Assembly (NCBI GenBank): GCA_963752755.1
Contig: CAVVZJ010000001.1
Location: 1,736,001-1,800,000 of the forward strand
Direction of reading: 5' to 3'
Source of the DNA: CAVVZJ01 sp963752755
Lineage (GTDB): Bacteria; Planctomycetota; Planctomycetia; Isosphaerales; Isosphaeraceae
Length of the DNA stretch: 64,000 bases
The notes under the pieces are model-generated. The model saw only the letters and a program-made list of their open reading frames with translations, was not told the DNA's origin and ran no database searches. Within the stretch, counting starts at the first letter, position 1; every line of letters begins with the position of its first letter. A program made the position numbers and the translations under genes. This document shows, piece by piece, positions 8,340 through 19,913 of the stretch.

Positions 8340-10867
8340 ATGAACGACTCAACCTTGCCTCCGGAACCTGGAGAGCGAAACCCGCTGGACCGGGCTCGCC
8401 GAGCGCCTGCCGATCGTCCGACCTCGGAGCAGACGCCGGAGCCGGACGCATCGACACAGTCGATTCACCTCCCTCAAACCACCGAATCGGGCAACCACTC
8501 CGACGACCCGACCTCGGCCTGGTATCAGTCCTGGTCGATCCCACTGGGAGGTCATCACGCCGTCGGTCTGTCGTCAGTCCCGACCGCGCCAACGCCCGCG
8601 ATGGCCGGGAAGGATTTCTTCGACTTCCATCTGGCCGGTTACGAGATCCTGGAAAAGTTCCGGGGCGGCATGGGAGAGGTTTACAAGGCGAAGCGGATCG
8701 AGCTCGATGCGCTTGTGGCCTTGAAGATTCTGCCCCGGGAATACGCCGAGGATCCCGATCGCGTCGAGCGATTCTGGAACGAAATCCGCATCCTCTCCAG
8801 GCTCCGTGATGCCCGGATCGTGCCGGCACTGGACCTCGTCTGGTCGGACTTCGGCCCCGTTCTCGTCATGCCGTTCATCGAGGGGACCGACCTGGCCCGC
8901 CTGATCCAGGAGCGGGAGCTGGTGACCCAGGTAAACGCCTCCGAGGTGTCAAGCGTCCCCTCGTCGTCGAGCCAGCGATCGTATCTCGATCGCGTGCTTC
9001 CGCTGCTCGATCAGCTCGTCGAGGCGGTTTCCGCGGTCCACGAGGCGGGAATCCTGCACCGGGACATCAAGCCCTCGAACTGCCTGATCGACCGCCGCGG
9101 CAACCTCTACCTGAGCGACTTCGGCCTCGCACGACTCGGCCCGTCATTGGAACTGACCAGCGCCAAGGTCTTCCTCGGGACGCGAGGCTATGCGAGCCCC
9201 GAGCAGTGGGAGGACGCCTCCCAGATCACCAAGCCAGCCGACGTCTTCAGCCTCGGAGCCACGATCTACAAGGCCCTGGCTCTTCAGCTTCCCTACGGCC
9301 GCGGTCGGATCAATTCGGACACCGAGCCTCCGCCGGAGCCGCACCGCCGAACGCGGGGACTCTGGGCCGGGTACAGCGCGGTCATCCTCAAGGCTCTCAA
9401 TCCCGTCCCGGCCCGGCGTTACCCCGACGTCGTGCAGTTCCGTGAGGACTGGGTCCGCGTCCGCGCGGGCCTGATGCCGAAACAGGCGCGGGTGAAGGGG
9501 CCGGCCCGTCGACTGGCTCATGCGTTCAAGCGGCATCACTCCAGCGTCGTTTATGGGATCGCCTGCTTGTTCCTGGCCTCCGCGTTGTTCGCGAACCTGG
9601 GACCGAGGCGGCCCGAGGCCGCCGTGGACCAGGCGTCGGTGCCGGTCGAGGTTGCCAGCGATCCCCCAGGCGCCGTTTCGTGCTCGTGCCGCTCGACCCC
9701 GAGACCGGTATCCTGCGTCCCGAGAAACGCATTCCGGCCGTCGAGGACGGGGGCACGCCCGGCCGGGTCGAGGCAACGCCGGGAGACTACCTGGTCGTCG
9801 TCCGCTGGCCCGACGGCCGTTTTCACGAGGTCTATCGCCACGTCCCGGGCAAGGGAGAGACCTGGAAGCTGACCTTCAACCACCGCGCCTGGAAGGAGCT
9901 GTCCGACGGCACCATCCGTCTCCCGGCCATCACGGCACCGCCCGAGGGAATCGAGGGCGCCATGGCCCATGTTCCCGGGTGCGCGGTTCGCCTGTACACC
10001 CTCCGACCCGACGACCCTGCGGTGCCGAAGCGGAGCGTGTCGGACTTCTACCTCGATCCGACCGAGGTGACCTACGGGCAGCTCCGGGCGGCCGGGCTGA
10101 CGTGGATCGCCGGTCCGGGTCAGGACCAGCACGCGCCCGACGAGGCCGTGGCGAACCTCGACTTTGACCGCGCCCTGGCCCTCGTCGAGATGCTGGGCAA
10201 GCGCCTCCCGGACGAGGCCGAGTTCCTGGCCGCGGCCACCGGCGGCAACACGCATCGTTACCCCTGGGGCGACGACGCCCGGCCGCTCCATCGCCCGAAC
10301 TGGCCGCTCGGTCCTGTCGGCGTGGCGGAATACGACGTCACGACGACCGACACCCCAATCCGCGGTCTCTACTCGAACTTGGGGGAATGGACCACGACCT
10401 GGCTCGATAACGGCCGCGGCATGCCGACCTCGATCGTGCCCCAGGGAGAAGAAGCCCGCGTGGTCTTCGGTGTCCCGCTCTCGGTTCTGAATGGCCGTCC
10501 CGATCCCCGCGAGTTCGCGGCCGGTCCCTACGGTGCCCGCATTCTCCGGTCCCGGGGTACGGTCTTCCCTACCCTCGGAGCCCGCGGCGCCGCAGAGCGC
10601 ACGGCCCCGTTTCCTCGACGACTCACCTCCGCGCTGAGCAAACGACCCGGCCGGGACAGCGCAAGCGGTTTGCTTCATGATGTCGTGCGGCCGCCCCGGC
10701 CACGCTTCCGGGATTCCGGTGCAGCCACACGGCATCCACCTTCCACGGTCGAGTCGATCGGCAAACCGCCTTATCCCCTCAAGAGCACATGGAACGTGCA
10801 ATCGGACGTCTGTACCATTCGATATTTCGAGAAGTTACCCTCGATCGCGCCCGGGACTTTCGGATAA
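8340..10867 (+). CDS. Serine/threonine protein kinase fused to FGE-sulfatase-like domain, frameshifted
   Basis: After a disordered N-terminus of about 90 residues comes a full Hanks-type kinase domain: glycine loop FRGGMGEVYKAK (about 107), VALKIL lysine (about 127), ILHRDIKPSN (about 239), LSDFGLARLG (about 260) and YASPEQWE. A single transmembrane helix follows (IACLFLASALFANLG, about 407). A one-base loss near 9678 shifts the frame. The remaining part has an extracytoplasmic region with FYLDPTEVTYGQL, GKRLPDEAEFLAAATGG and YPWGDDARP, characteristic of formylglycine-generating-enzyme/SUMF1-like domains. The real C-terminus may lie near 10640, because the frame then runs antisense through the next gene. 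The gene is divergent from the amidohydrolase. Confidence 0.8.
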
Positions 10868-11578
10868 TTGCCTCCATCCAGGGGGAGGCCGATCCCCACG
10901 AACTGGGGCGTCGGGTAATCCTCGGACGTGACCTTCAGCAGGAACAGGCGGGTTGGCTTGCCGTTGGTGTCGTGGTCATCCGTCACGAGCACGTTCTCCG
11001 CAAAGATTTGCTCGGACCTGACCTTCGACTCTGCCGGCGGCTTCGGGAAGTTTTGCGCTGCGGCAACCACTGCGACCCCCGACTTGGGAAGGTGACCCTG
11101 ATCGTCGCCCTTTCGCTTCCTCTTATAGACGTGGCGATCAAAGGCCGTTCCGTGTTCGTTGTTGATCGTCGAGTGAAGCTTCCGCTGCGGAAGCTCGTCG
11201 GGGATGGGCATGCACTTCCCAGGGGGTGTCAGGAGCGACCCGTTCAGTGGGATGCAAGAGCCCTCGTCCCCCGCGCAGATGGGGTTCGCCGGATGAAGCT
11301 TCGTGGGCGAGCTGATGCAGTAGAAACCGGGAGCCGGGCCGAGGATCGGACATTCGACCGCATAATAGTACCAGATATTATCGAAATTACCGATCGCGTC
11401 GTAAACACAAACATTGATGAAATCGGCAACCACCGCCGCGTTGGTGGGCTCCTGCGACCACGCCTCACCGGCCAGGACCCCCTGAAGACCAAGTCCGCTG
11501 GCGCACCCAGAGGCTGACCCGGAGCCAGTCGCGACGCCTCGTCCCCTCCACAACGGAACGGTGACCTTGTGCGCTCAT
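10771..11578 (-). CDS. Hypothetical exported protein
   Basis: The in-frame ORF begins at 11553. An ATG at 11578 in another frame gives a leader with RRRDWLRVSLW, resembling the Tat-like starts of planctomycete secreted proteins. The leader joins GLGLQGVLAGEAWSQEP after an indel near 11510. The mature protein has several Cys residues (VECPILG, FYCISS, ICAGDEGSCIP), a basic central stretch and a C-terminal region ending DCTFHVLLRG. Base composition is less GC-rich than its neighbours, notably around 11360-11420. I recognise no family. It is convergent with the kinase/FGE-like gene, whose apparent tail overlaps it. Confidence 0.5.
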
Positions 11579-11785
11579 CGTGTCCCCCCGCTGTCTTCTT
11601 TAAAAGGCGTGCAGATTGCCCATGTCCCAACATCTTCTCAGATTATCCAGCTCATGAACCTTACGCAAGTGGCCAGGCTGTGGATCTGGCGAGGCCCAGA
11701 AACCGGGTGAACCGGAGCGCAAACGAGGAATGCTCGACGTCAGGAGCGTCGCCGAGTCGCGGGGGCCGATCGGCTCGTTCGGGGC

Positions 11786-14736
11786 TCAGCCGAGTGAGAC
11801 TTCGACGCGCGCCAGTTCGCGAGGGGTCAGATCGACGAGGACGGCATCGCCCTCGACGGGTAGATCGACGATCAGGTCGCCCTGGAAGTCAGTCTGACGG
11901 GCCCAGGAGGGGTCGCGGAAGAGGCGGAGGCGAGTCCGGCAGGCGCGGGAGGCGGTCTCGATCAGGTGGAAGACGAGCCCGGGACCGCGGCCGTCGCTGG
12001 TCTGTTCGAGCGGCTCGACGCGGGTGATGGCGACGGAGGGCCGATCGACGTGGAAGAACCAGCCGGCCGGGCCAGAGCGGGGTGGACCGGAAGCGACCGG
12101 GATCACGGTCGCCGGCGCGACGAAGTCGAGCGCGGCGTGAAAGGGGTGCTCCAGGTCGAGCGCCACACCGAGGCGGAACTCGCGGCGCGACTCACGGCCG
12201 GCGACGAGCAAGGTGTCCAGCATCCGGGCGCCGTGGCGCTGGTGATGGGCGAGACCGCCGAGGAGCAGGGTGGTGCGCTGGCGACGGCTCGTGATCTCGA
12301 AGGCATCGGGCGTCTCGGGACGTTCCGCCTCGGTCGGCTCGGGGCCGAGCAAGGCGAGGCGGCGGAGCGCGAACCTGCGTCGGGCCAGGCCCAGCGGCAG
12401 GCGAGATGGGAGGTCCACGGATCGGCCTGGGCAAGCCGGGAGAGCCAGTAAGGGTCCAGATTCGAGAGCTGGATCTCGAGTTCGAGCGTGGGACGACCGC
12501 TCCAGAGCCGGATTCGCTGGCGGAAGGTTGCGAGCGGACGGCTGCCGCTGACGTCGAGGATCTGGCCCCGGCTGACCGCTTGCAAGAGCGCCGGGCCGCC
12601 GTACTCGACCTCGAAACCCTGGGCCTGCATCGTGCTGGACGCCGGCTGACCGTCCGGGGTGGACAGGCCCGAGATCACCAGTTGTTGACCCAATCGGGCC
12701 ATCGGCTCGCCGGGCGCCCGGACCCCACGTAGGCCACCGGTCTTCGGGTCGATCTCAACCTCGATCGACTCATTGCGCAGGGTGTGGTCGGCGGCTTCGA
12801 CCATCCGCTTCGTCTCGGTGAGCGACCCGGGAGACACTTCACGAGGCACCCAGGCAAACCCGTGCGCCGGCAGGTCCACGACCCCCCAGACCCCTTCCTC
12901 GGTGAACTGCGACGCCCGCAGCGGTCCATCCGGGTTCAGCCCGGGGGCGGCCTCCGGCAGCAGCACGGCGGCACGTCGGGGCAGACCGATCGGGTTGACA
13001 ACCAGGAAGCCCGGCGGGCCGTCCGCGGATGAACCCAGCACTGCCCGCGCCAGGGCTCCGCCAAGCTCCACCTCGAGGTGTTCCAGAGCCCCGGCGAACT
13101 CGTCCAGACTTCCCGTTTCGAGCCCTTCTTCCAGGCTCGCCCAGCGGGACGGCGGAGCGGCTTCCTCGGACGACTCTGGTGGCGATTCGTCCCTCCCCGA
13201 TCCGGAATCGCTCGTGGACGGTTCTCCCATCGTCGGTGTCGCGACGGCCGGTCGCGGCACGAGCATGGTCGTCACCGCGTCGAGCACCAGCAAGGCGTCG
13301 AACCGGGCGCGAAGCGTCGCATGGCGGGCGCGCTGAGCGATCGGTGAGGGGTCGTCGCGGGCGACGGCCTGGGCGAGATACGGGGTGACGTACTCGTCCA
13401 GTCGCGGCCGGAGGAGATCCCAGGGCCGGTCGGTCAGGTGGAAGTAGTCGCCCACCGTGACCCAGCGGGCGAGCACCGGCGAATACGCCACCACACACCT
13501 CAGGTCGCGATACCAGCCGGCGACCGACTCGGGCCAGTGGGCAAGCACAAGGGTCGCGACGTGGTCGTCCTTCAGGGTCCGGGCCAGTCGCCAGGGAAGG
13601 CGGAGACCCTCGGAGGGCCGGTCTGCGGCCAGGGGGGGGCAAGTGATCGCTTCGAGGGACGAGCCGTCGGGGGCTTCCCAGATCCGCTTGGAGTCAGCCG
13701 GCAGGGGGAAACGGCCGGTGTCGAAAGCCAGGGGCAAGGCGAAGCGAAGCCCGAACCGACGGGCGATCTGCGGCTGCATCGGGTAGAGACCGAAACGACG
13801 CCTCGCCAGGGTCTCGACGTTGCGGGTATCCATTTGCGATCGGTACACCGCGCCCCCGTGGCGGTACTGCCAGAGGATCGATTCCAGCGGCCGGAGCGGC
13901 TCATCCACCTCGTCGTAAGGGCCGCCGATCACATCGGCCCAGCCCTCATCGACAGCGTTGCGGATCGCCTCGATGATGGTGGCATCGGACCCCGCCAGTG
14001 TTGCGATTCCGCGAGCGGGGGTGAGGAGTGTGAAAGGCGACCGGGCATCGATCGTCTCGCGAAGCCCGGCAGGGGAGGTGGACGGATCGAAGAGGCAAAC
14101 GTCGATCAAATAATCATCGACCGGATAGAACCGCTCGCGGGCCTGAGTCAGCAACTCGAAAGCGGCGCGGAGCCGGTTCGTGGCGGCCGCGGGGTCTCCC
14201 TCAGCCCAGGAGCGGGCGCCGGCAAGTGTCTCGCGGGTCAGGCTCTCGATGTCGAGACAGTCGGCGTGGCCCATCGCAAGAGTCAGATCGCGGAGAAGCC
14301 AGCGGGCTGTACCGAGGGCGTGAAAGTCGAGCGCGATCGGATCGTCGGCTTCCCCCGACGACGCGCCCGGCTCGATCCGTTCGAGGATCGACCGGACCAG
14401 CGCCGGGCGGTCCGCCGTTCCCTCGATCAAGGCCGCGCCGGCGTCCTCGGCCTGGGTCGGGTAGCCGGAGACGAGCCGCCCCCACCCCCCGGCCGCGATC
14501 AATCGCAGATCGCCCTTATCGGGCGAAGAGGGAGTATCCAGACCCTCAACCTCGGGCAATCGATCGACACGCGCCAGCAAGGCCGGATGCCAGAGGGACG
14601 AGACGGCGGCCCAGGTCGCCTCGGCCAGAGCGTCCGTCAAGGAGGGCGAAGGCTCGCGGCCGTCGTCGGGGATCAGGGCGAAGAGGCGGGGCTTGGAGGA
14701 AGAAATTGGCGGCGTCTCGGGGCCTTGCGACATCAT
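11786..14736 (-). CDS. GH38-like glycoside hydrolase-related protein, frameshifted
   Basis: A protein of about 980 residues with no signal peptide. The first half has a barrel-like region with QMDTRNVETLARRRFGLYP and LVLAHWPESVAGWYRDL. The second half resembles the beta-sandwich of GH38 alpha-mannosidases: GFLVVNPIGLPRRA, LRNESIEVEIDPKTGGLRGV and ATFRQRIRLWSGRPTLELEI. An indel near 12375 separates the final 190 residues, which continue with FALRRLALLGPEP and end in ARVEVSLG. I do not see the classical N-terminal GH38 nucleophile motif, so activity is uncertain. The start codon follows the yceH stop directly, which indicates co-transcription. Confidence 0.6.
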
Positions 14737-15465
14737 TCAGACCCCTAACGATTGCTTGAGAGTCTGCAAGTCGGTCTCCATCGCCTGCAAGCGAACCCGG
14801 AGTTCCTCCAGCTCCGCCCGGAGAGACGCGACCTCGTCCGGTGGTGCCGCTGGTGTTGCGACGGCGGCGGCTCGTGGCGTCGCCTCGTCGACCTCGGCGG
14901 GAAGGTTCTGGAGGAAATTCCGACGGACGCGTTCCAGTTCCTCCGTCGGGTACAATCCGTGCGTCACGACCACTCCGCGCCGCTGGCCGGGAGGGGAGAG
15001 ATAGACAATCAGGCCCAGTTCGTTGAGGTAGTTGAGGATCGTCTGGAGCGCCTGCAGGTCGGGGACGGGGTCCATCCGGCTTGCACGCTGGCGAAGCTCG
15101 CCCTCGGTCTGCGGGCCCCGGAGCAAAAGCTCGGCCAGAACGGCCATCTCGGCAGCCCGTCCCCGCAGCCCGAGCCAGTCGTAGAGGGTATGCTTCCAGC
15201 GGACGACCCGACCGCTTCCCTCAACCATCACCACGGCGCCCTTGCGTCGGAGGTCCTGGAGAATCGCCTCGATGTCGTCGGCATCGTAGTTCGTCACCGG
15301 GTCCCGGTTGGACTTCTGATTGCAACCTGTCACCAGCGCCGAGACGGACATGGGGTAGTATTCAGGCGTCGTCTTCTGTTTCTCGACCAGCACGCCCAGC
15401 ACCCTGCGCTCTTTCGGTCCGAGTGGGACCCAGGACTTCTCGGACGTCGGCGTGCTCGTGCTCAT
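14737..15465 (-). CDS. yceH: YceH-family (UPF0502/DUF480) protein
   Basis: A 242-residue protein matching the YceH family: paired winged-helix domains starting VPLGPKERRVLGVLVEKQKT and PEYYPMSVSALVTGCNQKSN, then VVRWKHTLYDWLGL and RAAEMAVLAELLLRGPQTEG, and a C-terminal coiled coil (VASLRAELEELRVRLQAMET). The molecular function of the family is not established. The fold suggests DNA binding. Its stop codon abuts the start of the GH38-like gene, so the two form one transcription unit driven from the divergent region upstream of 15465. Confidence 0.9.
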   Translation of the reverse strand: MSTSTPTSEKSWVPLGPKERRVLGVLVEKQKTTPEYYPMSVSALVTGCNQKSNRDPVTNYDADDIEAILQDLRRKGAVVMVEGSGRVVRWKHTLYDWLGLRGRAAEMAVLAELLLRGPQTEGELRQRASRMDPVPDLQALQTILNYLNELGLIVYLSPPGQRRGVVVTHGLYPTEELERVRRNFLQNLPAEVDEATPRAAAVATPAAPPDEVASLRAELEELRVRLQAMETDLQTLKQSLGV

Positions 15466-15652
15466 GCGTCTCCCTGGCCTCGTGTCTTCTGGCGGGACGG
15501 CTCGGACGACCGACCCATGGTAGCCACGACCTCGGCTTGCCTCAAGCGCCCAGCGTCAAGGGGGGGAACAGGACTGGGGAATCGAGGTTGCGAGGCCACC
15601 TTCTCCAAGATTGCGTGGATGAGCTGGCCGTGACGTTGACTTAGATGACTCG

Positions 15653-15681
15653 TTGATCGAAGCCGTTGCGGGCGCTACGAT
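15653..15681 (+). promoter_or_regulatory. Possible sigma-70 promoter for the PP2C gene
   Basis: TTGATC at 15653-15658 and TACGAT at 15676-15681 are separated by exactly 17 bases, about 107 bases upstream of the PP2C start, in the 322-base divergent region between yceH and the phosphatase gene. Both boxes are partial consensus matches, so this is only a candidate. I see no other strong signal in that intergenic region. Confidence 0.35.
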
Positions 15682-15787
15682 GATGGAGGAGCGTCCCGGC
15701 GGAGTGTTCCGCCAGGGGTCGCAACCGAACTCGATCCGGGCCCGCACTTCGACGGCATCGAGGGTCCAGCGATGGGAGCCCCCACCC

Positions 15788-16744
15788 ATGTCCGAGAGCC
15801 CGGAATTCGACACTGCGGAATTCCCCATCTTACCACCGCCCGCGCCGGAATCGTTGTACCGAGCGCCCCGGACGGTGTCGGTACGATTCGGCGGCCTGTC
15901 TCATCCGGGCAAGGTGCGCGCCAACAATGAAGACCATTTCCTGGTCGCTCGGCTCCGTCGTTCTCTCGACGTGTTGCTCACAAACGTGCACGAGCCCCAT
16001 CTACCTCACGAGCGGAACAACGAGGGCTACCTGTTCCTGGTCGCCGACGGCATGGGCGGAGCCGCCTCCGGTGAGCACGCGAGCATGCTCGCGATCGTCA
16101 CGGGCTTGAAGCTCGTCCTTGGTTCGGAACGCTGGCATCTCTCCGACGACCTGGAGAGCGAGAAGCACCTGATCTCCCGCTTGCGTCGCTACTTCAGTGA
16201 GGTGGACGAAACGCTGATCGAGCAGGCCCGAGCCAATCCCCAGTTCGCTGGCATGGGAACGACCCTGGTCGTCTCGTACAGCGTGGGCGAGACCCTGTTT
16301 ATCATCCATGCGGGCGACTCGCGAGCGTACCTGCTCCGTGGCGGTTACCTGGAGCAATTGACCCGCGACCACACCTTCGCCCAGATGCTGGCCGAGTCGG
16401 GTCAGATCCGCCCCGAGGAGGTTGGCAAGCACGGCCAGCGGCACGTTCTGACGAATTACCTGGGCGGCCCCTCGCCGGGTGTGAAAGCCGAGATCCACCA
16501 GTTTCGGCTCGTCGATGAAGACCGGCTTCTTCTCTGCACCGACGGCCTGACCGAACTGGTCGGCGACGACCTCATCGCCGAGACCCTTCGCGCTCACGGC
16601 GACCCGGAGGCCACTTGCCAGGCGCTCATTGACCACGCTCTGGAAGCCGGCGGCACCGACAACATCACCGCCGTCCTCGCCGACTACGCGATCCCCAGCG
16701 ATCCCGAGCCAAGAAGCGCCGAGAAGGAGACGCGCGGCGATTGA
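15788..16744 (+). CDS. PP2C-family serine/threonine phosphatase
   Basis: Cytoplasmic metal-dependent protein phosphatase that would oppose Hanks-type kinases such as the one encoded at 8.3 kb. Motifs in order: GKVRANNEDHF (about residue 39), LFLVADGMGGAASGEHAS (about 79), GMGTTLVVSY, IIHAGDSRAYLLRGG, LTRDHTFAQML, LLLCTDGLTELV and AGGTDNITAVLADYA near the end. These supply the conserved Asp and Gly residues of the binuclear Mn/Mg site. The start at 15788 was chosen because the frame upstream has no family similarity. At 318 residues it is slightly longer than the bare domain. Confidence 0.92.
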   Translation: MSESPEFDTAEFPILPPPAPESLYRAPRTVSVRFGGLSHPGKVRANNEDHFLVARLRRSLDVLLTNVHEPHLPHERNNEGYLFLVADGMGGAASGEHASMLAIVTGLKLVLGSERWHLSDDLESEKHLISRLRRYFSEVDETLIEQARANPQFAGMGTTLVVSYSVGETLFIIHAGDSRAYLLRGGYLEQLTRDHTFAQMLAESGQIRPEEVGKHGQRHVLTNYLGGPSPGVKAEIHQFRLVDEDRLLLCTDGLTELVGDDLIAETLRAHGDPEATCQALIDHALEAGGTDNITAVLADYAIPSDPEPRSAEKETRGD

Positions 16745-16771
16745 CCCGGAATGGCGGGAGTCGTTCCGGAC

Positions 16772-17566
16772 TCAAAAGCGCCGGAGGTGCTCGACAAGGG
16801 TGTTGAACTGGGCTGCCGTCGGCTGGTTTGGATCCGGCCAGATGGTCAGGAAGCCGTGGTAGTCGATCTCTTCGAGGGTGCCGAGGAATTCCTCCCAGTC
16901 GAGCACTCCGGGTCGGAAGCCGAACCCCCGCGGGTTGGCCAGACCCGTCCGGGCGCCGGCGCCGGCGGCGTCGCTGGCGTAGGCGTGAGCGAGCCACGAG
17001 CCGAGTTCACGGACGGTGGCCACCGGGTCGTGCCCGAACCGGAGCATGCCGCCCGGATCGAGACTGGCGGCCAGGCTGGGCACGTCGAGTGCGTCGAGGA
17101 AGCTGCGGACGGTCGCGCCGGGCTGTTCGGCGGTCTCGATCGCGAGCCGGACTCCACGGTGGTCGGCGCGTTGGCCGAGTTCGCGGAGGGCGTGGGTGAA
17201 TATCTCCCGACGCTGGGCCTCCTCCTCGGGGGGGACCTGGCCGACCCGGGCCAGCATCAGCCGGCTCCCCAGCTCATACGCCAGGGCGAACGCCCGGTCG
17301 GCCCGACTCAATCGCTCGTCGAGCTGCTCCTCGTTGTCAAAGGGCCGCCGGGTCGGGAGGTTCAGGGCAACGAGCGAGAGTTCCGTGGTGCGGAGCAGGT
17401 GCTTCAGCTCGCGACGGCCCGTCTCACCGAGGCGGTCGGGGGCGAGGGGACCGGTGGCGTCAAGCACGACCCCCTGGGCTCCGAGCCGGGCGGCTTCGAG
17501 GAGCTGGTCGCGCGGGGAGCGTTCCGGGTTCGGTTCGAGGCGAAGCCCGATCGGAGAGCGGATCAT
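16772..17566 (-). CDS. Sugar phosphate isomerase/epimerase-like TIM-barrel protein
   Basis: A 264-residue protein of the AP-endonuclease-2/xylose-isomerase-like TIM-barrel superfamily. Barrel strands with candidate metal or catalytic residues are VRLAIETAEQPGA (Glu), PSLAASLDPGGML (Asp), LAHAYASDAAGAG (His) and a final strand in DYHGFLTIWPDP. The start at 17566 (MIRSPIGLRLEPNPERSPRD) gives the typical N-terminal strand. Upstream in-frame sequence is antisense to pabB and is not coding. The specific sugar substrate cannot be inferred. It is convergent with the phosphatase gene and divergent from pabB. Confidence 0.75.
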   Translation of the reverse strand: MIRSPIGLRLEPNPERSPRDQLLEAARLGAQGVVLDATGPLAPDRLGETGRRELKHLLRTTELSLVALNLPTRRPFDNEEQLDERLSRADRAFALAYELGSRLMLARVGQVPPEEEAQRREIFTHALRELGQRADHRGVRLAIETAEQPGATVRSFLDALDVPSLAASLDPGGMLRFGHDPVATVRELGSWLAHAYASDAAGAGARTGLANPRGFGFRPGVLDWEEFLGTLEEIDYHGFLTIWPDPNQPTAAQFNTLVEHLRRF

Positions 17567-17733
17567 CGGTTGTTGGTCCTTTTCGAGTCGCCGCGAGGCC
17601 TGCCCTCGACGGTCCCCGTTGGCGCCGGGACCCGGATTCGAGGACAATGGGCGAGTCGGTTGGTCGGCGTCGCGTCTCTCCTCATTCGTACGCCGGTCGG
17701 CTCCATCTTTCCAGAGCAGAGCAAGAGGGGAAC

Positions 17734-19159
<1,426 letters not shown>

Positions 19160-19913
19160 AGCGGCTCCCACTTGCGCGGCGCGGGGGCTCGCCCTCCTGC
19201 CGAGGACCCGCGCGGAGCGTCTCGGCAACGCGCCGAAGACGCCAGGAGGACGCCGTAAAGTCGCGCCGGGGACGCCGTGAGGACGCGCTTTGCGGCGGAA
19301 AGCTTCGATCCGCAATTCCTTCTCCTGAAGAAACTTACCCAGGGGAAATTGCCCATCTTGAAGTTCGTTCGGCGCCGGGGACGCGCCGCGTCGGCGTCGC
19401 CTCGGCCACCGAATTGCCAAGGAGGGCCGGCCCACCGGGCGGCGGATCGCAACGAGGAAGATACGACACGAGGGAGTGCCGTGCGAACGGTTCGAGGAGA
19501 TTGAGACTCCTCGCTGATCTCCACCGCTGTCTCGAAGATTCTGGGTGGCCTGCCCACGTCCTCGTGGGCCTGTTGAGCGGGCTCGGCACTCCCGAAGCCG
19601 GACATGCCCACGAGGACGCAAGCATGCCACCCAACTTCCTGGGCACCTTCAATTCTGGCGAACTTCAGGGGCTTTCGTGGTGGAGATCAGCGAGTAATCT
19701 CAGGAGATTCCTACGGAGGCGCGAGTGTCCCTCCCATCCGGGAACCGCGGCTCTCGTGGTCGCTGAGACCCGCAACCAGCCGCTGCGAGGCCACCCTTTG
19801 CCCCGTAGCGCGGGAGATTTCCGGCCTCCTTTCCCCCGGGAAGCGGGTTGGGGTGAGGGCGCCATCACACGATCTCGCACCTGGCGCGTGTCCTGCGGTT
19901 GGGAGGCCGGCCT
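19160..19913. other. Intergenic region between pabB and pabC
   Basis: This 754-base stretch holds no gene I can support. Its first 330 bases are GC-rich, with no frame showing protein-like composition. It then contains the MITE-like inverted-repeat element at 19503-19701. The last 200 bases lead into pabC and show no clear promoter. Open frames crossing it are shadows. Confidence 0.5.
19503..19701. mobile_element. MITE-like element with terminal inverted repeats and 8-bp direct repeats
   Basis: A 199-base noncoding segment. Its left end, GAGACTCCTCGCTGATCTCC and on (19503-19525), is matched in inverted orientation by the right end (19679-19701) at 21 of 23 positions. The octamer AGGAGATT occurs immediately outside both ends (19495-19502 and 19702-19709), as expected for a target-site duplication. 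Inside is a second inverted pair, 19542-19569 against 19606-19633, matching at 24 of 28 positions. It could fold into a strong hairpin. There is no transposase, so movement would need one in trans. The parent family is unknown. Confidence 0.6.

Noticed and set aside
9551..10801. Leftward ORF of 416 codons opposite the FGE-like domain
   Set aside because: The rightward frame has clear FGE motifs. The leftward translation lacks structure and is a shadow.
11579..11785. Possible tRNA or small RNA gene
   Set aside because: No cloverleaf arms or T-loop consensus could be found in this short, less GC-rich stretch.
13438..14748. Rightward ORF of 436 codons over the GH38-like gene
   Set aside because: Antisense shadow with no conserved motif. 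The leftward frame has consistent family-like sequence.
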